Of a stretch of 39,449 nucleotides of DNA, positions 1 to 9,462 are shown in pieces; position 1 is the stretch's first letter; the number at the start of each line of letters is the position of its first letter. The notes under the pieces were generated by a model. It had not been told where the DNA came from and made no database searches. It was given only the letters and a program-made list of their open reading frames with translations. A program made the position numbers and the translations under genes. Source of the DNA: Chloroflexota bacterium (GTDB lineage Bacteria; Chloroflexota; Dehalococcoidia; UBA2979); the NCBI GenBank assembly GCA_002718395.1, contig PBEG01000018.1:1-39449 (forward strand), read 5' to 3'.

Positions 1-156
1 AGCAGGGATATTCGTAATAACTCCTTTTACTAATCCAGCTGAAGGTCCCACTCCAACACCAAGAATTTTTAATTCTAAATCTTCACTGATTTCTGCAATT
101 ACAGCAGAAATTTTTGTTGTCCCGACATCTAATGCAGTGATAACTGATTTAGTCAT
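1..156 (-). CDS. ftsA: Cell division protein FtsA, N-terminal fragment (gene continues off the left edge)
   Basis: Reverse-strand translation MTKSVITALDVGTTKISAVIAEISEDLELKILGVGVGPSAGLVKGVITNIPA matches the FtsA N-terminal phosphate-1 pattern; sits directly after ftsQ as in dcw clusters. Confidence 0.85.
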   Translation of the reverse strand, partial: MTKSVITALDVGTTKISAVIAEISEDLELKILGVGVGPSAGLVKGVITNIPA

Positions 157-158
157 AA

Positions 159-974
159 TTACCTTAAAACTATTTTACTATTATATCGCAAATCAATTTC
201 TTTGAAATCAATTTTTTCCAGCATGATTGTTGAAAATACTTTTTGTAAATTATTTAATTTAAACTCTAATTGATCGGAATTGCCTAAAATTATTCTTTGT
301 CTTTCATTGATGTGTACACTAATACCTGTATTTTTATTATAAACATAATTCCAATTATTCATTTTCATTTTTTTATTTAAATCATATTCATTAATAAAAT
401 TAATTGAATTAATAAAATCAATATTTATTTTCGGGTTTAAATCACTAAAATTTGTTTCTTGAGACAAATGTAATAATGGAATGATTGAATTTGATTCGTA
501 ATAATTTATTTGCTTTCCATCATTATTAATAAAGTATTTTTCATTCTCTTTTTTGATTTGCAGTGCTGCTTTGTATATCTTTAGATCAATTATTAATTGA
601 TTTGGCCATTTTTTCATAATCTTTACTGACTCAACTTCGGGATTATTTAGTAATTGTTTTTCAATTTTATCTGTGTTCATAAAAAACAAAGTACTTCCTT
701 CTAATTTAATTGATTTTTTTAATTCATCTGCAAGAACTCCAGTTGAATGATTAAATGTGATTGTTGATACTGATAAATATTTATCTGCAAATCGAATTGA
801 AAAAAAAGATATTGTAAAAATAATTGTAATAAATAAAAAGATATTTGTACTTGTTAAGAGGTTATTTTTTAGTTGTTCAAATTGCCTATTACGGTTTTGT
901 ATTTTATTTCTTTTTACAGGAGGTTTTTTGCTATTTTTTAACCTTGCTTTACTTGACCAAATTGTTTTTTTCAT
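159..974 (-). CDS. ftsQ: Cell division protein FtsQ (basic N-terminus, one TM segment, POTRA-type extracytoplasmic domain)
   Basis: 271 aa ORF with Lys/Arg-rich N-terminus, TM segment (FLFITIIFTISFFSIRF), 'NPEVESVKIMKKWPNQLIIDL' POTRA-like motif; between ddl and ftsA. Confidence 0.85.
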   Translation of the reverse strand: MKKTIWSSKARLKNSKKPPVKRNKIQNRNRQFEQLKNNLLTSTNIFLFITIIFTISFFSIRFADKYLSVSTITFNHSTGVLADELKKSIKLEGSTLFFMNTDKIEKQLLNNPEVESVKIMKKWPNQLIIDLKIYKAALQIKKENEKYFINNDGKQINYYESNSIIPLLHLSQETNFSDLNPKINIDFINSINFINEYDLNKKMKMNNWNYVYNKNTGISVHINERQRIILGNSDQLEFKLNNLQKVFSTIMLEKIDFKEIDLRYNSKIVLR

Positions 975-978
975 AAAC

Positions 979-2028
979 TTAGTTATTATCTCCTGAGTAT
1001 CTAATAATTTTTTTTATTAATTCATTAATTGTTACACCGCTTTCTGCCCAAGCCTTAGGAAATAAAGAGTTATTTGTGAATCCAGGCATTGTATTAATTT
1101 CATTAAGAAAGATTTCTTTAGTTGATTGTTTATAAAAAAAATCAATTCTTGCAAGACCCTTTAATTCAAATCCTTTATAAACTTCAGATGCAATGTTGTA
1201 TATTTTCTTGCTTGTATTTTTACTAACATTTGCAGGAATCAAAATTTCTGCAGTATCATTTTCATATTTATTTTCAAAATTATAAAAACCATTATTGTTA
1301 ATTATTTCCCCTAGTTGCGCAAGAACAGGTTCTTTATTCCCAATCACAGAACACTCAATTTCTTGTCCTATAATTTCTTCTTCAATAATTATTTTTTTAT
1401 CTATCGATTTAAGTTCTTCAATATGTAACATAATTTCGTTAAAATTGTTAATTTTATGTACTCCAATTGATGAGCCACCTCTTGATGGTTTTATAAAAAA
1501 TGGACTTGAAAATTTATTAATAATTTCTTCTTTTGCATTTCTTATTTTTTCTATTTCATAAATTGCAAAATCAGCTTGTTTTATTGAAAGTTTAGTTAGT
1601 TTATCTTTGGTAAGACTTTTATCATAACAAAGTTCACTTACTTTACTATTATTGCCAATAAATTTAATATTATTATTTTCTAGAAATGCTTGTAATTTAC
1701 CATCTTCTCCGTATGAACCATGAATGCATGGAAAAACTAAATCAAGATTTTCAAGCTCTGCTTTGATTTGAGATTCATTCATAATTTCACTATTTTTTTG
1801 AGGATTAATTATGTAACTAAAATTATTAAGCTGATTATGATTTAGTTCTTGAATTATGTTCTGGGACTTTGATTTATGCAGCCATTCGTTATTTTCTGAA
1901 ATAGCAAAAAGTGATATTTCAAATTCGCTTTTATTTAGCCCATTAATTATATTTAATGCAGAAACGATTGAAATAGAGTGCTCAGGTGATTTTCCGCCAA
2001 ATATGATTCCTATATTTATTTTTTTCAT
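979..2028 (-). CDS. ddl: D-alanine--D-alanine ligase
   Basis: ATP-grasp motifs: GGKSPEHSIS, HGSYGEDGKLQA, KPSRGGSSIGV, ARIDFFY..NEINTMPGFT; dcw context. Confidence 0.93.
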   Translation of the reverse strand: MKKINIGIIFGGKSPEHSISIVSALNIINGLNKSEFEISLFAISENNEWLHKSKSQNIIQELNHNQLNNFSYIINPQKNSEIMNESQIKAELENLDLVFPCIHGSYGEDGKLQAFLENNNIKFIGNNSKVSELCYDKSLTKDKLTKLSIKQADFAIYEIEKIRNAKEEIINKFSSPFFIKPSRGGSSIGVHKINNFNEIMLHIEELKSIDKKIIIEEEIIGQEIECSVIGNKEPVLAQLGEIINNNGFYNFENKYENDTAEILIPANVSKNTSKKIYNIASEVYKGFELKGLARIDFFYKQSTKEIFLNEINTMPGFTNNSLFPKAWAESGVTINELIKKIIRYSGDNN

Positions 2029-3455
2029 TCTTGCCTACCTAATATTTCATTGATTTTAGGTATTAATTTATAAATATCACCTGCTCCAAGCACTAATATA
2101 ACTGTCTTGCTTGTGATATTTTCAGTGATTTTCTTTGTTGCAAATTCTATTGATGGCGCTAATATGCAATTTTCGAGCACTATTTCCTCATGTAATTTTT
2201 TTGAGTTTATCCCTTGGTTTTCTGTTTCACGAGCAGCAAATGTAGGAACAATAATTAATTGGTTTACATGTTCAAAGCTGTGCTTAAAATCTTCTAATAG
2301 ATACTGTGTTCTTGAAAAAGTATGAGGTTGAAAACATGTAATAATTTTGTAGCCAGGAAATTTTGTCTTTGTGGCTGCTATAGTGGCTTTAATTTCTGTG
2401 GGATGATGGGCGTAATCATCTACGACTATTACATCGTTAGGATGCTTATAAATAGAGAATCTTCTATCTATTCCCTGAAACTGTTGTATTGCAGATTGAA
2501 TTTGTTGAAAGCCAATACCAAGTTGCATCGCTACTGCAACGCATCCAATTATATTGGTAACATTATGCCTCCCTATAAGATTTGTTGTAATAATGCCTAA
2601 CTTGCTTCCCTTCCAATACACTTCAAAAGAAGTCGTATCATTTTTATTTCCGGTAATTTTTTTTGCTTGCCAGTCTGTTCGTTTTTCAATTGAATAATAT
2701 TCAATTTTCTTTTGATTATTTTTTAATCCTATTTCGTTTGCTTCAATAGAGTCTTTATTAATAAAAAGAGTTCCTGATTCATGTAAAGAATTAGCAAAAT
2801 CATTGAATGAATCAATAATTGCATTTTTGCTACCAAAATAATCAAGGTGATCTGCGTCTATATTATTTATTAATATATGCATTGGAGAATATGACAAGAA
2901 TGCTTCTTTATATTCGTCAGCTTCAATAATTGCAATTTTACCAGAGCCATCGTACATATTTTCTTCATTTCTGTAAAACAGCGAATCCTTTTCTATATTT
3001 ATTGCTTGACCAATATCCTTAGACAAGCCTCCTGTCATAATAAGAGGTTCGTGTTTTGCTTGTAGTAAAATAAAACCAAGTAGTGAACTGATTGTTGTTT
3101 TGCCATGCGATCCACTAATTGCAACCATATCTTTTTCATCACATAAAGCATTTAATATTTGTGCTCTGCTCATTAAAGGAATTTCATTTTTTTGCGCAAA
3201 GACTATTTCTGGATTATTCTTATCAATTGCAGATGAAAAAATAACTAATTCTGCACTTTTAACATTTTTTTCTTCATGATTTGAATAAATTTTTATCCCA
3301 ATTGATTTTAAATGTTCAATAATTTTAGTTTGACTAGTATCTGTGCCAATAATATTATGACCTCTCTGTAATAGCAATTTTGCTATTGCAGACATATGAA
3401 TTCCTCCAATGCCAATAAAAAATATGTTTTTGGGTAATTTGAAATTTTTATTCAT
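2025..3455 (-). CDS. murC: UDP-N-acetylmuramate--L-alanine ligase MurC
   Basis: FFIGIGGIHMSAIAKLL, AISGSHGKTTISSLLG, DDYAHHPTEI motifs. Confidence 0.95.
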   Translation of the reverse strand: MNKNFKLPKNIFFIGIGGIHMSAIAKLLLQRGHNIIGTDTSQTKIIEHLKSIGIKIYSNHEEKNVKSAELVIFSSAIDKNNPEIVFAQKNEIPLMSRAQILNALCDEKDMVAISGSHGKTTISSLLGFILLQAKHEPLIMTGGLSKDIGQAINIEKDSLFYRNEENMYDGSGKIAIIEADEYKEAFLSYSPMHILINNIDADHLDYFGSKNAIIDSFNDFANSLHESGTLFINKDSIEANEIGLKNNQKKIEYYSIEKRTDWQAKKITGNKNDTTSFEVYWKGSKLGIITTNLIGRHNVTNIIGCVAVAMQLGIGFQQIQSAIQQFQGIDRRFSIYKHPNDVIVVDDYAHHPTEIKATIAATKTKFPGYKIITCFQPHTFSRTQYLLEDFKHSFEHVNQLIIVPTFAARETENQGINSKKLHEEIVLENCILAPSIEFATKKITENITSKTVILVLGAGDIYKLIPKINEILGRQE

Positions 3456-4530
3456 TGATCTGCCTAATCATTATCTCTGTAATTTTTTTAATAGCATTTC
3501 CTTGTGATAATTTTGCAATGTTGTTTGATAATTTAATTCTAACTTCTTGCGATCTAAGAGTTTTTTCTAAGACCTGAATTGCATTTTGATCTAGATTTTC
3601 CAACATCATTGCAGCATTTTTTTGTTCTAAAAACTTTGCATTTAAATATTGGTCTGAAAATGTACCTGGATACAAAATAGCTGGTTGTCCTAATGCAGTT
3701 AGTTCACCAAGGATGCTTGCGCCCGCTCTTGATAAAATTAAATCGGAATTTGCAATAAGTTCTGCTATATTATTAGTATATTTAAAAATCATATATTGAG
3801 ATTTTTGAGATTCAGTTAGGTCTTCTCTTTTTTTGCTTATCTCTTCGTAGTCACTTATTCCAGTGATATGAGTTACTTGATAATTTTCAGTAATTTTTTT
3901 AATATTTTTAATAACAAATTCGTTTATCTCTTTTGAGCCTAATGAACCTCCCATAATAAATAGATTTGTTCGTTTGTCATTTTGTATGTTTAAACGTGCT
4001 TCATAAGTATTGTATTTATAGAACTCTGTTCGAGCTGGATAGCCTGTTACTGAAGTTTTTTTTGCAGGTAGGTATTTTAATGAATCAGAAACTGAACAGC
4101 ATATTTGATTAGCGAATTTTGATAGAAATCTTATCGACCAACCTGGCTTAACATCTGGACAAAATACTACCAATGGAATACCAATGGTTTTGGCTGCAAG
4201 CCCAACGGGGGCACATGTATAACCGCCAGAAACTAACATCAGTGATGGTCGGTTCATTAAAAGATACCCTAATGTTTTAAAGTAGCTTATTTTAAAATTA
4301 ATTAATCCCCAAATTAGTTTTATTATATTTTTTGTTCTAATTTGAGACGGTGATATAGACTTGAATGCATATTGGTTTTCTTTAGCAATTTTATACTCTA
4401 AACCATTTTTTGAGCCAAAATATTGTATATTAAAATGATTTCTTTTATATAAATAATTTCCAATGGTAACTAATGGATAAACATGACCTGCAGTATGTCC
4501 GCCTGATATAGCTATGCTCTTCTTGATCAT
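3448..4530 (-). CDS. murG: UDP-GlcNAc--undecaprenyl-PP-MurNAc-pentapeptide transferase MurG
   Basis: SGGHTAGHVYPLV, GGSLGSKEIN, SRAGASILGELTALGQPAILYP motifs; dcw context. Confidence 0.94.
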   Translation of the reverse strand: MIKKSIAISGGHTAGHVYPLVTIGNYLYKRNHFNIQYFGSKNGLEYKIAKENQYAFKSISPSQIRTKNIIKLIWGLINFKISYFKTLGYLLMNRPSLMLVSGGYTCAPVGLAAKTIGIPLVVFCPDVKPGWSIRFLSKFANQICCSVSDSLKYLPAKKTSVTGYPARTEFYKYNTYEARLNIQNDKRTNLFIMGGSLGSKEINEFVIKNIKKITENYQVTHITGISDYEEISKKREDLTESQKSQYMIFKYTNNIAELIANSDLILSRAGASILGELTALGQPAILYPGTFSDQYLNAKFLEQKNAAMMLENLDQNAIQVLEKTLRSQEVRIKLSNNIAKLSQGNAIKKITEIMIRQINE

Positions 4531-5717
4531 TTTAACCTTCTTGATAGATTTAATTTATTATTAAGCTTTACTGGTTCAACATTAATTGTCTTTCTTGTTT
4601 TTCTCTCTGGTTCTATTCTACTGTTGATTGAGAACAATATTCCTATGCTTGCTAAAGTTACAATTAATGATGTTCCGCCAGTAGAGATCATTGGCAATGG
4701 AATACCGGTAAGTGGAATTGTTCTGCTGATACCTCCTATATTAAGTAAAACTTGGAAAAAAAGCATAAAGCTTATTCCTGTAGCAAGAATTGAACCAAAT
4801 TCATCAGATGATTTATTTGCTATTCTTAGGCCTTGTACAAGAATTGTTACAAACAGGATGATAATTAAAGCAACGCCAATAAAACCAAGCTCTTCTCCTA
4901 TAACTGCAAGAATGCCATCTGAATGCGCAGCAGGCAAATAGAAGAATTTTTGTCTAGAAGTTCCTAATCCTAAACCTGTCATGCCCCCAGATCCAAAGGC
5001 AATCAATAATTGTAAAGTTTGGTATCCAATGCCTTCAGGATCAGACTCTGCTGATAAAAATGACATTACTCTAGTTAATCCATATCCCTTAACTACAATG
5101 AATAATATTAAGCTGATCATTGAACTTAATGCTAATGCTATGACGTGTAATAATCTTGCACCTGCAATAAAAAACATTACTCCTGATACAACTGTAATTA
5201 ATATGGTTGTTCCTAAGTCAGGTTCTAGCATTATTAAAAAACTTACAGTTGCAATAGTGATCACAAAACCGATTAAACCATTTACAGAAACTATGTCTTT
5301 ATCTGATCGACTTGATAGCCATGCTGCAATGTAAATTATGATAGCAAGTTTGCTTAATTCACTTGGTTGAAACGCAGGAATGAATGGCAAGTTAACCCAG
5401 CGTTTAGCACCGTTAATTTCCATTGCAGTTTGAGGCAAAATTGCAAGAATTAATATAATAACTGCAAATACCATAATAATTGGGCTCATTTTTGATAGTC
5501 GTCTGTAATCAATTATAGAAAGAATGCCCATCATAAATATTCCTATAATTAAATGAGCTGCATGTCTTTTAAGAAAATAATACGAATCTTCATATTCTAA
5601 GTAAGCAATTGCGTATGAAGCAGAGTATATAGATACAATCCCAATAATTACTAGCAATAAGACAGCTGTAAGGAGCAGTTGATCGTATGAAAACATTTTG
5701 TTATTTATTCTATTCAT
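4527..5717 (-). CDS. ftsW: Lipid II polymerase/flippase-family protein FtsW (SEDS family)
   Basis: SEDS motifs: NGAKRWVNLPFIPAFQPSELSKLA, MLEPDLGTTILI, AHSDGILAVIGEELGFIG, PLPMISTGGTS. Start set to ATG at 5717 (MNRINNKMFSYDQ), giving an 8-nt overlap with murD instead of the 155-nt overlap implied by the longest ORF. Confidence 0.92.
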   Translation of the reverse strand: MNRINNKMFSYDQLLLTAVLLLVIIGIVSIYSASYAIAYLEYEDSYYFLKRHAAHLIIGIFMMGILSIIDYRRLSKMSPIIMVFAVIILILAILPQTAMEINGAKRWVNLPFIPAFQPSELSKLAIIIYIAAWLSSRSDKDIVSVNGLIGFVITIATVSFLIMLEPDLGTTILITVVSGVMFFIAGARLLHVIALALSSMISLILFIVVKGYGLTRVMSFLSAESDPEGIGYQTLQLLIAFGSGGMTGLGLGTSRQKFFYLPAAHSDGILAVIGEELGFIGVALIIILFVTILVQGLRIANKSSDEFGSILATGISFMLFFQVLLNIGGISRTIPLTGIPLPMISTGGTSLIVTLASIGILFSINSRIEPERKTRKTINVEPVKLNNKLNLSRRLK

Positions 5718-7092
5718 TTGATAAACCTTTTCTATCAAGGAATTCATTGATATATTCTTTAAATTTTTCTCCTCTTTCAGCAAAATTTTTGAATTCATCA
5801 AATGATGCACAGCCAGGAGAAAGAAGGATGGATTCTCCTGAACGGACTTCATTAGATGCTTCAATAGTAGCGTCTTTTAAATTGGTCTTTTGAATTATTT
5901 TAACACTAATATTCGATAGTTCTTGAAGAATTTTTTTTCTTGAAGCTCCAAAAATGATTACAACTCTACACTTTTGATTAATTACTTGTTCTAATTTTTT
6001 GAAATTGAGATTTTTGTCTTGGCCTCCCAATAACAAAACTATTGGATTGTTTATAGATTCAATCCCAGTCATAGTTCTATCAGGTGTTGTGGCTATAGAA
6101 TCGTTAATGTATTCAATATCATTAATTTTACATATTGATTCTAGCCTATGTTCAACTCCTTTGAAGCTTGCAATACCTGATTTGCTGTCTTCTGAATCAA
6201 TGCCTAAGATGCCTGAGATTGCAATAGCTGCCAATGCATTGCTAATATTATGATTTCCTCTAATTTTTAATTCATCTTTATGTATTATTTTTCTCTCATT
6301 GCCATCAATTTTTGAAATTAAAAATCCTTCATTGTTTAGATATGCCCCAAACTCCAATTCTTGATTCATTGAAAAATAAACTAATTTTGCTTTACTTTTT
6401 TCTGCGATTTGCATGCTTATTGAATCATCAAAATTAACTACAAAAAATTCTTTGTTATTTTGATTCGTTGTAATTTTTTCTTTTAATGCAATGTACTCAT
6501 CCCATGAAAATTGGTCTAAATGATTAGGAGTAACATTTGTCAAGCACCCAATATATGGACTACTGGTAACTAGTTGTAACTGCGTATGAGAAAGCTCCAT
6601 TATTACTTTTGTGTCGTGAGTAATATCTTTTATAAGCCCTAACATGCCTATACCAATATTGCCTCCAACAACGTAATCAAAATTACTTTGTTCCAACATG
6701 GAACGTACTAATGCAGTAGTAGTAGTTTTACCAGAGGTTCCAGTTATGCCAATTATTGGAGCCGTACACCTTTCAAAAAAGAGAGATGTCATCGATGCAA
6801 CAGGAATATTATTTTTATATATTAATTCTAATTGTTGACTGTTCAAAGGAATGCCTTGTGAAACAAAAGCATACTGTACATCTTTTATAGAACTTTCGGT
6901 CACATTACCGAAATAAACCTCGACTTGTTTTTTGTTAAACTGATCAAGAATGCTTTGAATATTATCGTTGCTTTTTTGATCGTATAATTTGATGTTTGCT
7001 CCTTCATTATATAAATAATTGAGCAGATCAATTCCTTCAATTCCTAAACCAAAAATTGCTACAGTTTTATTATTAAATGTTTTTGGTAACAT
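5710..7092 (-). CDS. murD: UDP-N-acetylmuramoylalanine--D-glutamate ligase MurD
   Basis: AIFGLGIEGIDLL, GITGTSGKTTTTALV, LLLGGQDKNLNF motifs. ATG at 7092 follows a GGAG Shine-Dalgarno; the longest ORF uses TTG at 7104. Confidence 0.94.
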   Translation of the reverse strand: MLPKTFNNKTVAIFGLGIEGIDLLNYLYNEGANIKLYDQKSNDNIQSILDQFNKKQVEVYFGNVTESSIKDVQYAFVSQGIPLNSQQLELIYKNNIPVASMTSLFFERCTAPIIGITGTSGKTTTTALVRSMLEQSNFDYVVGGNIGIGMLGLIKDITHDTKVIMELSHTQLQLVTSSPYIGCLTNVTPNHLDQFSWDEYIALKEKITTNQNNKEFFVVNFDDSISMQIAEKSKAKLVYFSMNQELEFGAYLNNEGFLISKIDGNERKIIHKDELKIRGNHNISNALAAIAISGILGIDSEDSKSGIASFKGVEHRLESICKINDIEYINDSIATTPDRTMTGIESINNPIVLLLGGQDKNLNFKKLEQVINQKCRVVIIFGASRKKILQELSNISVKIIQKTNLKDATIEASNEVRSGESILLSPGCASFDEFKNFAERGEKFKEYINEFLDRKGLSNE

Positions 7093-7105
7093 TAATTTCT
7101 CCAAA

Positions 7106-8065
7106 TTAAACTGTTATTGCTAACGCAATGCCAACAATAGCTCCTATTAGACCAATTAACCAGAATCTAATTACTATTTGATTTTCACTCCAACCAACCA
7201 TTTCAAAATGATGATGCAAAGGGGTCATTTTGAAAATTCTTTTTCCATTTGTAAGCTTGAAATAACAGACTTGCAAAACAGCTGAACCTGCTTCTAACAT
7301 AAAGACAATACCAATAATAGGCAAAAGCAGCCAATGTCCAGTCATTAGGGAGACAATACCTAGAGTAACACCTATTGGTAATGCGCCAGTTTCTCCCATA
7401 AAAACTTTTGCTGGATATGCGTTGTACCATAGAAAGCCCAAGATTGATCCAACCATTGTAAATGAGAAAATTGCTAAATAAAATTGTTGTTGCAAATATG
7501 CAATAATTGCAAATGCAGCAAAAGCAATCGCAGCATTTCCAGCCAGCAGTCCATCTAATCCATCAGTTATTGCAACAGAAACAGTAGTTAAGAAAACAAC
7601 TAATATGGCAATTGGCAAGTAGTAATAATTTAGAGAAATCTGTCCTAATATAGGTACATTAATACTTTGTACTTCTAATTGAAAGTGAAGAATTATTGCA
7701 ATGCTTGATGACAATGCTAATAAGGTAAGCATTTTGATTTTCCAAGATAAGCCTTTGTTTGCATTAAAAGTCGTTGTGCGAAGATCGTCAATTAGACCTA
7801 TGATTAAACAGACAAAAATTGCAAAAAATGGCAGCAGTATTGATAATCTATTTTCTAAATTAAATATTCCAGTAATAATTAAAACGGTTAAAAGAATTTG
7901 TAAACCACCCATTGTAGGAGTGCCAGTTTTTTCATAATGATTTTCTGAAATTTCTTCAGATATTTTCTTTAAAATATTATATTTTATCAATAAATTAATG
8001 ATTGGCTTGCCTAATATCACAGATAATAAAAAGGCGAGGCTTCCAATCAATAGTGCTTCTAGCAT
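7106..8065 (-). CDS. mraY: Phospho-N-acetylmuramoyl-pentapeptide transferase MraY
   Basis: Polytopic; TPTMGG, GLIDDLR, TDGLDGLL, GETGALPIG, MTPLHHHFE motifs. Confidence 0.95.
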   Translation of the reverse strand: MLEALLIGSLAFLLSVILGKPIINLLIKYNILKKISEEISENHYEKTGTPTMGGLQILLTVLIITGIFNLENRLSILLPFFAIFVCLIIGLIDDLRTTTFNANKGLSWKIKMLTLLALSSSIAIILHFQLEVQSINVPILGQISLNYYYLPIAILVVFLTTVSVAITDGLDGLLAGNAAIAFAAFAIIAYLQQQFYLAIFSFTMVGSILGFLWYNAYPAKVFMGETGALPIGVTLGIVSLMTGHWLLLPIIGIVFMLEAGSAVLQVCYFKLTNGKRIFKMTPLHHHFEMVGWSENQIVIRFWLIGLIGAIVGIALAITV

Positions 8066-8082
8066 TTTTTTCTCCTAAATGT

Positions 8083-9462
8083 TTATTTGTTATTTATTTG
8101 TTTGACTATATTTTCCATTTTTAATGCACGAGATCCTTTGACTAAAATTGTTGAATCATTGTATTGTTGTTTGCTGATGTAGCTTAAAAGTTGTTCACTT
8201 TTTGCAAAATGAGATACTTTTTTGTTTGAATTTTTTTTGCTACTAATGTAAATATCTTTGGCATTTTCACCTAAACAAATTATTTCATCTGCATGTTGGA
8301 CAGCTATTTTCCCAATAGTTATATGGTTACGTTTTGTCATGTTACCTAATTCTTTCATATCGCCAAGTATTGCAATTTTGTAATTATTCGATTTACCTAA
8401 AAGCCCAAGTGCGCCAATTAAAGATGACGGACTTGAATTGTATGTATCGTCTATGATTGTTAAGTTATTTTTTTTATTTATAATTTGCATTCTATCTTCC
8501 AATAAAAAATCTTCTAAAGTTGATTTAATTTTTTCAGGGATAATTTTCAAATAATTACTAACTGCAATACTTGCCAAAATGCAAGGCATTAAATGGACGC
8601 CAGGCTGTTTTATTTTTAATCTGTAGACAAATTCATTTTGAATAAATAAGTCAAATTCAAATCCCTTAAGTCCGTTATCAACAATATTCTTTGCGTGAAT
8701 ATCTGATTTATTACTTGTACCAAAAGATATTGTTTGTCTTGTTTTAGCATTGATTATTTTTTTTAATTTTGTGTCGTCATTATTTAATATTGATACCCCA
8801 TCTGCAGGCAATGCATCAATTAACTCTTTTTTAGCCAAAAAAATATTATTTATTGACCCCGCCCTTTCAAGATGAACCGTTTCTATATTTGTTATTATTC
8901 CATGATCTGGTTTTGCAATTTCAGCTAATTGAGCAATATCTCCTCGTTTGTACATGCCCATTTCTAATAATAAAATTTCAGTTTTATTGTCTGCTCTTAG
9001 AATAGTAAGTGGCATTCCAAGTTCATTATTATAATTTTTTATCGATGCGACTGTATTATATTGAGAGCTTAATACTTTTTCTGTTAATTGTTTTGTTGTA
9101 GTTTTCCCTACGCTTCCAGTTATTCCAATTGTGACAATATTTTTATATTGTTGTTTCCAATTTTTTGCGATTGCATGTAGTGCTAGGATACTATTTTTAA
9201 CATAAAAAACACTTAATCCTTCTTTTTCTAATTCTTTTTCAGAGATAATTCCCGTTGCACCATTTTTAATTGCTTCATTGATATAGCTATGACCATCTTC
9301 ATTTTCGCCTTTTAGAGCAATAAATATGTCACCTCTTTTAATTTCCTTAGAGTTTATTTTAAAGCCAGAAAATTTTTTTTCTTTACCAGTATTTTTCAGC
9401 AAAATTTTCTTTAGTGAATAAACAATTAGTTCTCTTCTTATTTCATTTTTTTTAGCGGACAT
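8083..9462 (-). CDS. murF: UDP-N-acetylmuramoyl-tripeptide--D-alanyl-D-alanine ligase MurF
   Basis: GITGSVGKTTTKQL, EMGMYKRGDIAQLAEIAKPDHGIITNI (MurF-type), DDTYNSSPSSLIGAL. Confidence 0.93.
   Translation of the reverse strand: MSAKKNEIRRELIVYSLKKILLKNTGKEKKFSGFKINSKEIKRGDIFIALKGENEDGHSYINEAIKNGATGIISEKELEKEGLSVFYVKNSILALHAIAKNWKQQYKNIVTIGITGSVGKTTTKQLTEKVLSSQYNTVASIKNYNNELGMPLTILRADNKTEILLLEMGMYKRGDIAQLAEIAKPDHGIITNIETVHLERAGSINNIFLAKKELIDALPADGVSILNNDDTKLKKIINAKTRQTISFGTSNKSDIHAKNIVDNGLKGFEFDLFIQNEFVYRLKIKQPGVHLMPCILASIAVSNYLKIIPEKIKSTLEDFLLEDRMQIINKKNNLTIIDDTYNSSPSSLIGALGLLGKSNNYKIAILGDMKELGNMTKRNHITIGKIAVQHADEIICLGENAKDIYISSKKNSNKKVSHFAKSEQLLSYISKQQYNDSTILVKGSRALKMENIVKQINNK

Noticed and set aside
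757-996. 79-aa plus-strand ORF overlapping ftsQ
   Set aside because: Antisense to a confident ftsQ; no recognisable domain or separate start context; AT-rich shadow ORF.
979-2028. Possible D-Ala-D-Lac (vancomycin-resistance type) ligase
   Set aside because: The GFYNFENKY segment keeps the Tyr equivalent to E. coli DdlB Tyr216, consistent with ordinary D-Ala-D-Ala ligase.
2107-2600. Plus-strand ORFs of 72 and 92 aa inside murC
   Set aside because: Antisense to a well-supported murC; no family signature.
4624-5334. Two plus-strand ORFs (105 and 117 aa) inside ftsW
   Set aside because: Antisense shadow of the conserved SEDS coding frame; composition (many Pro/Ile/Asn) typical of reverse-frame translation.
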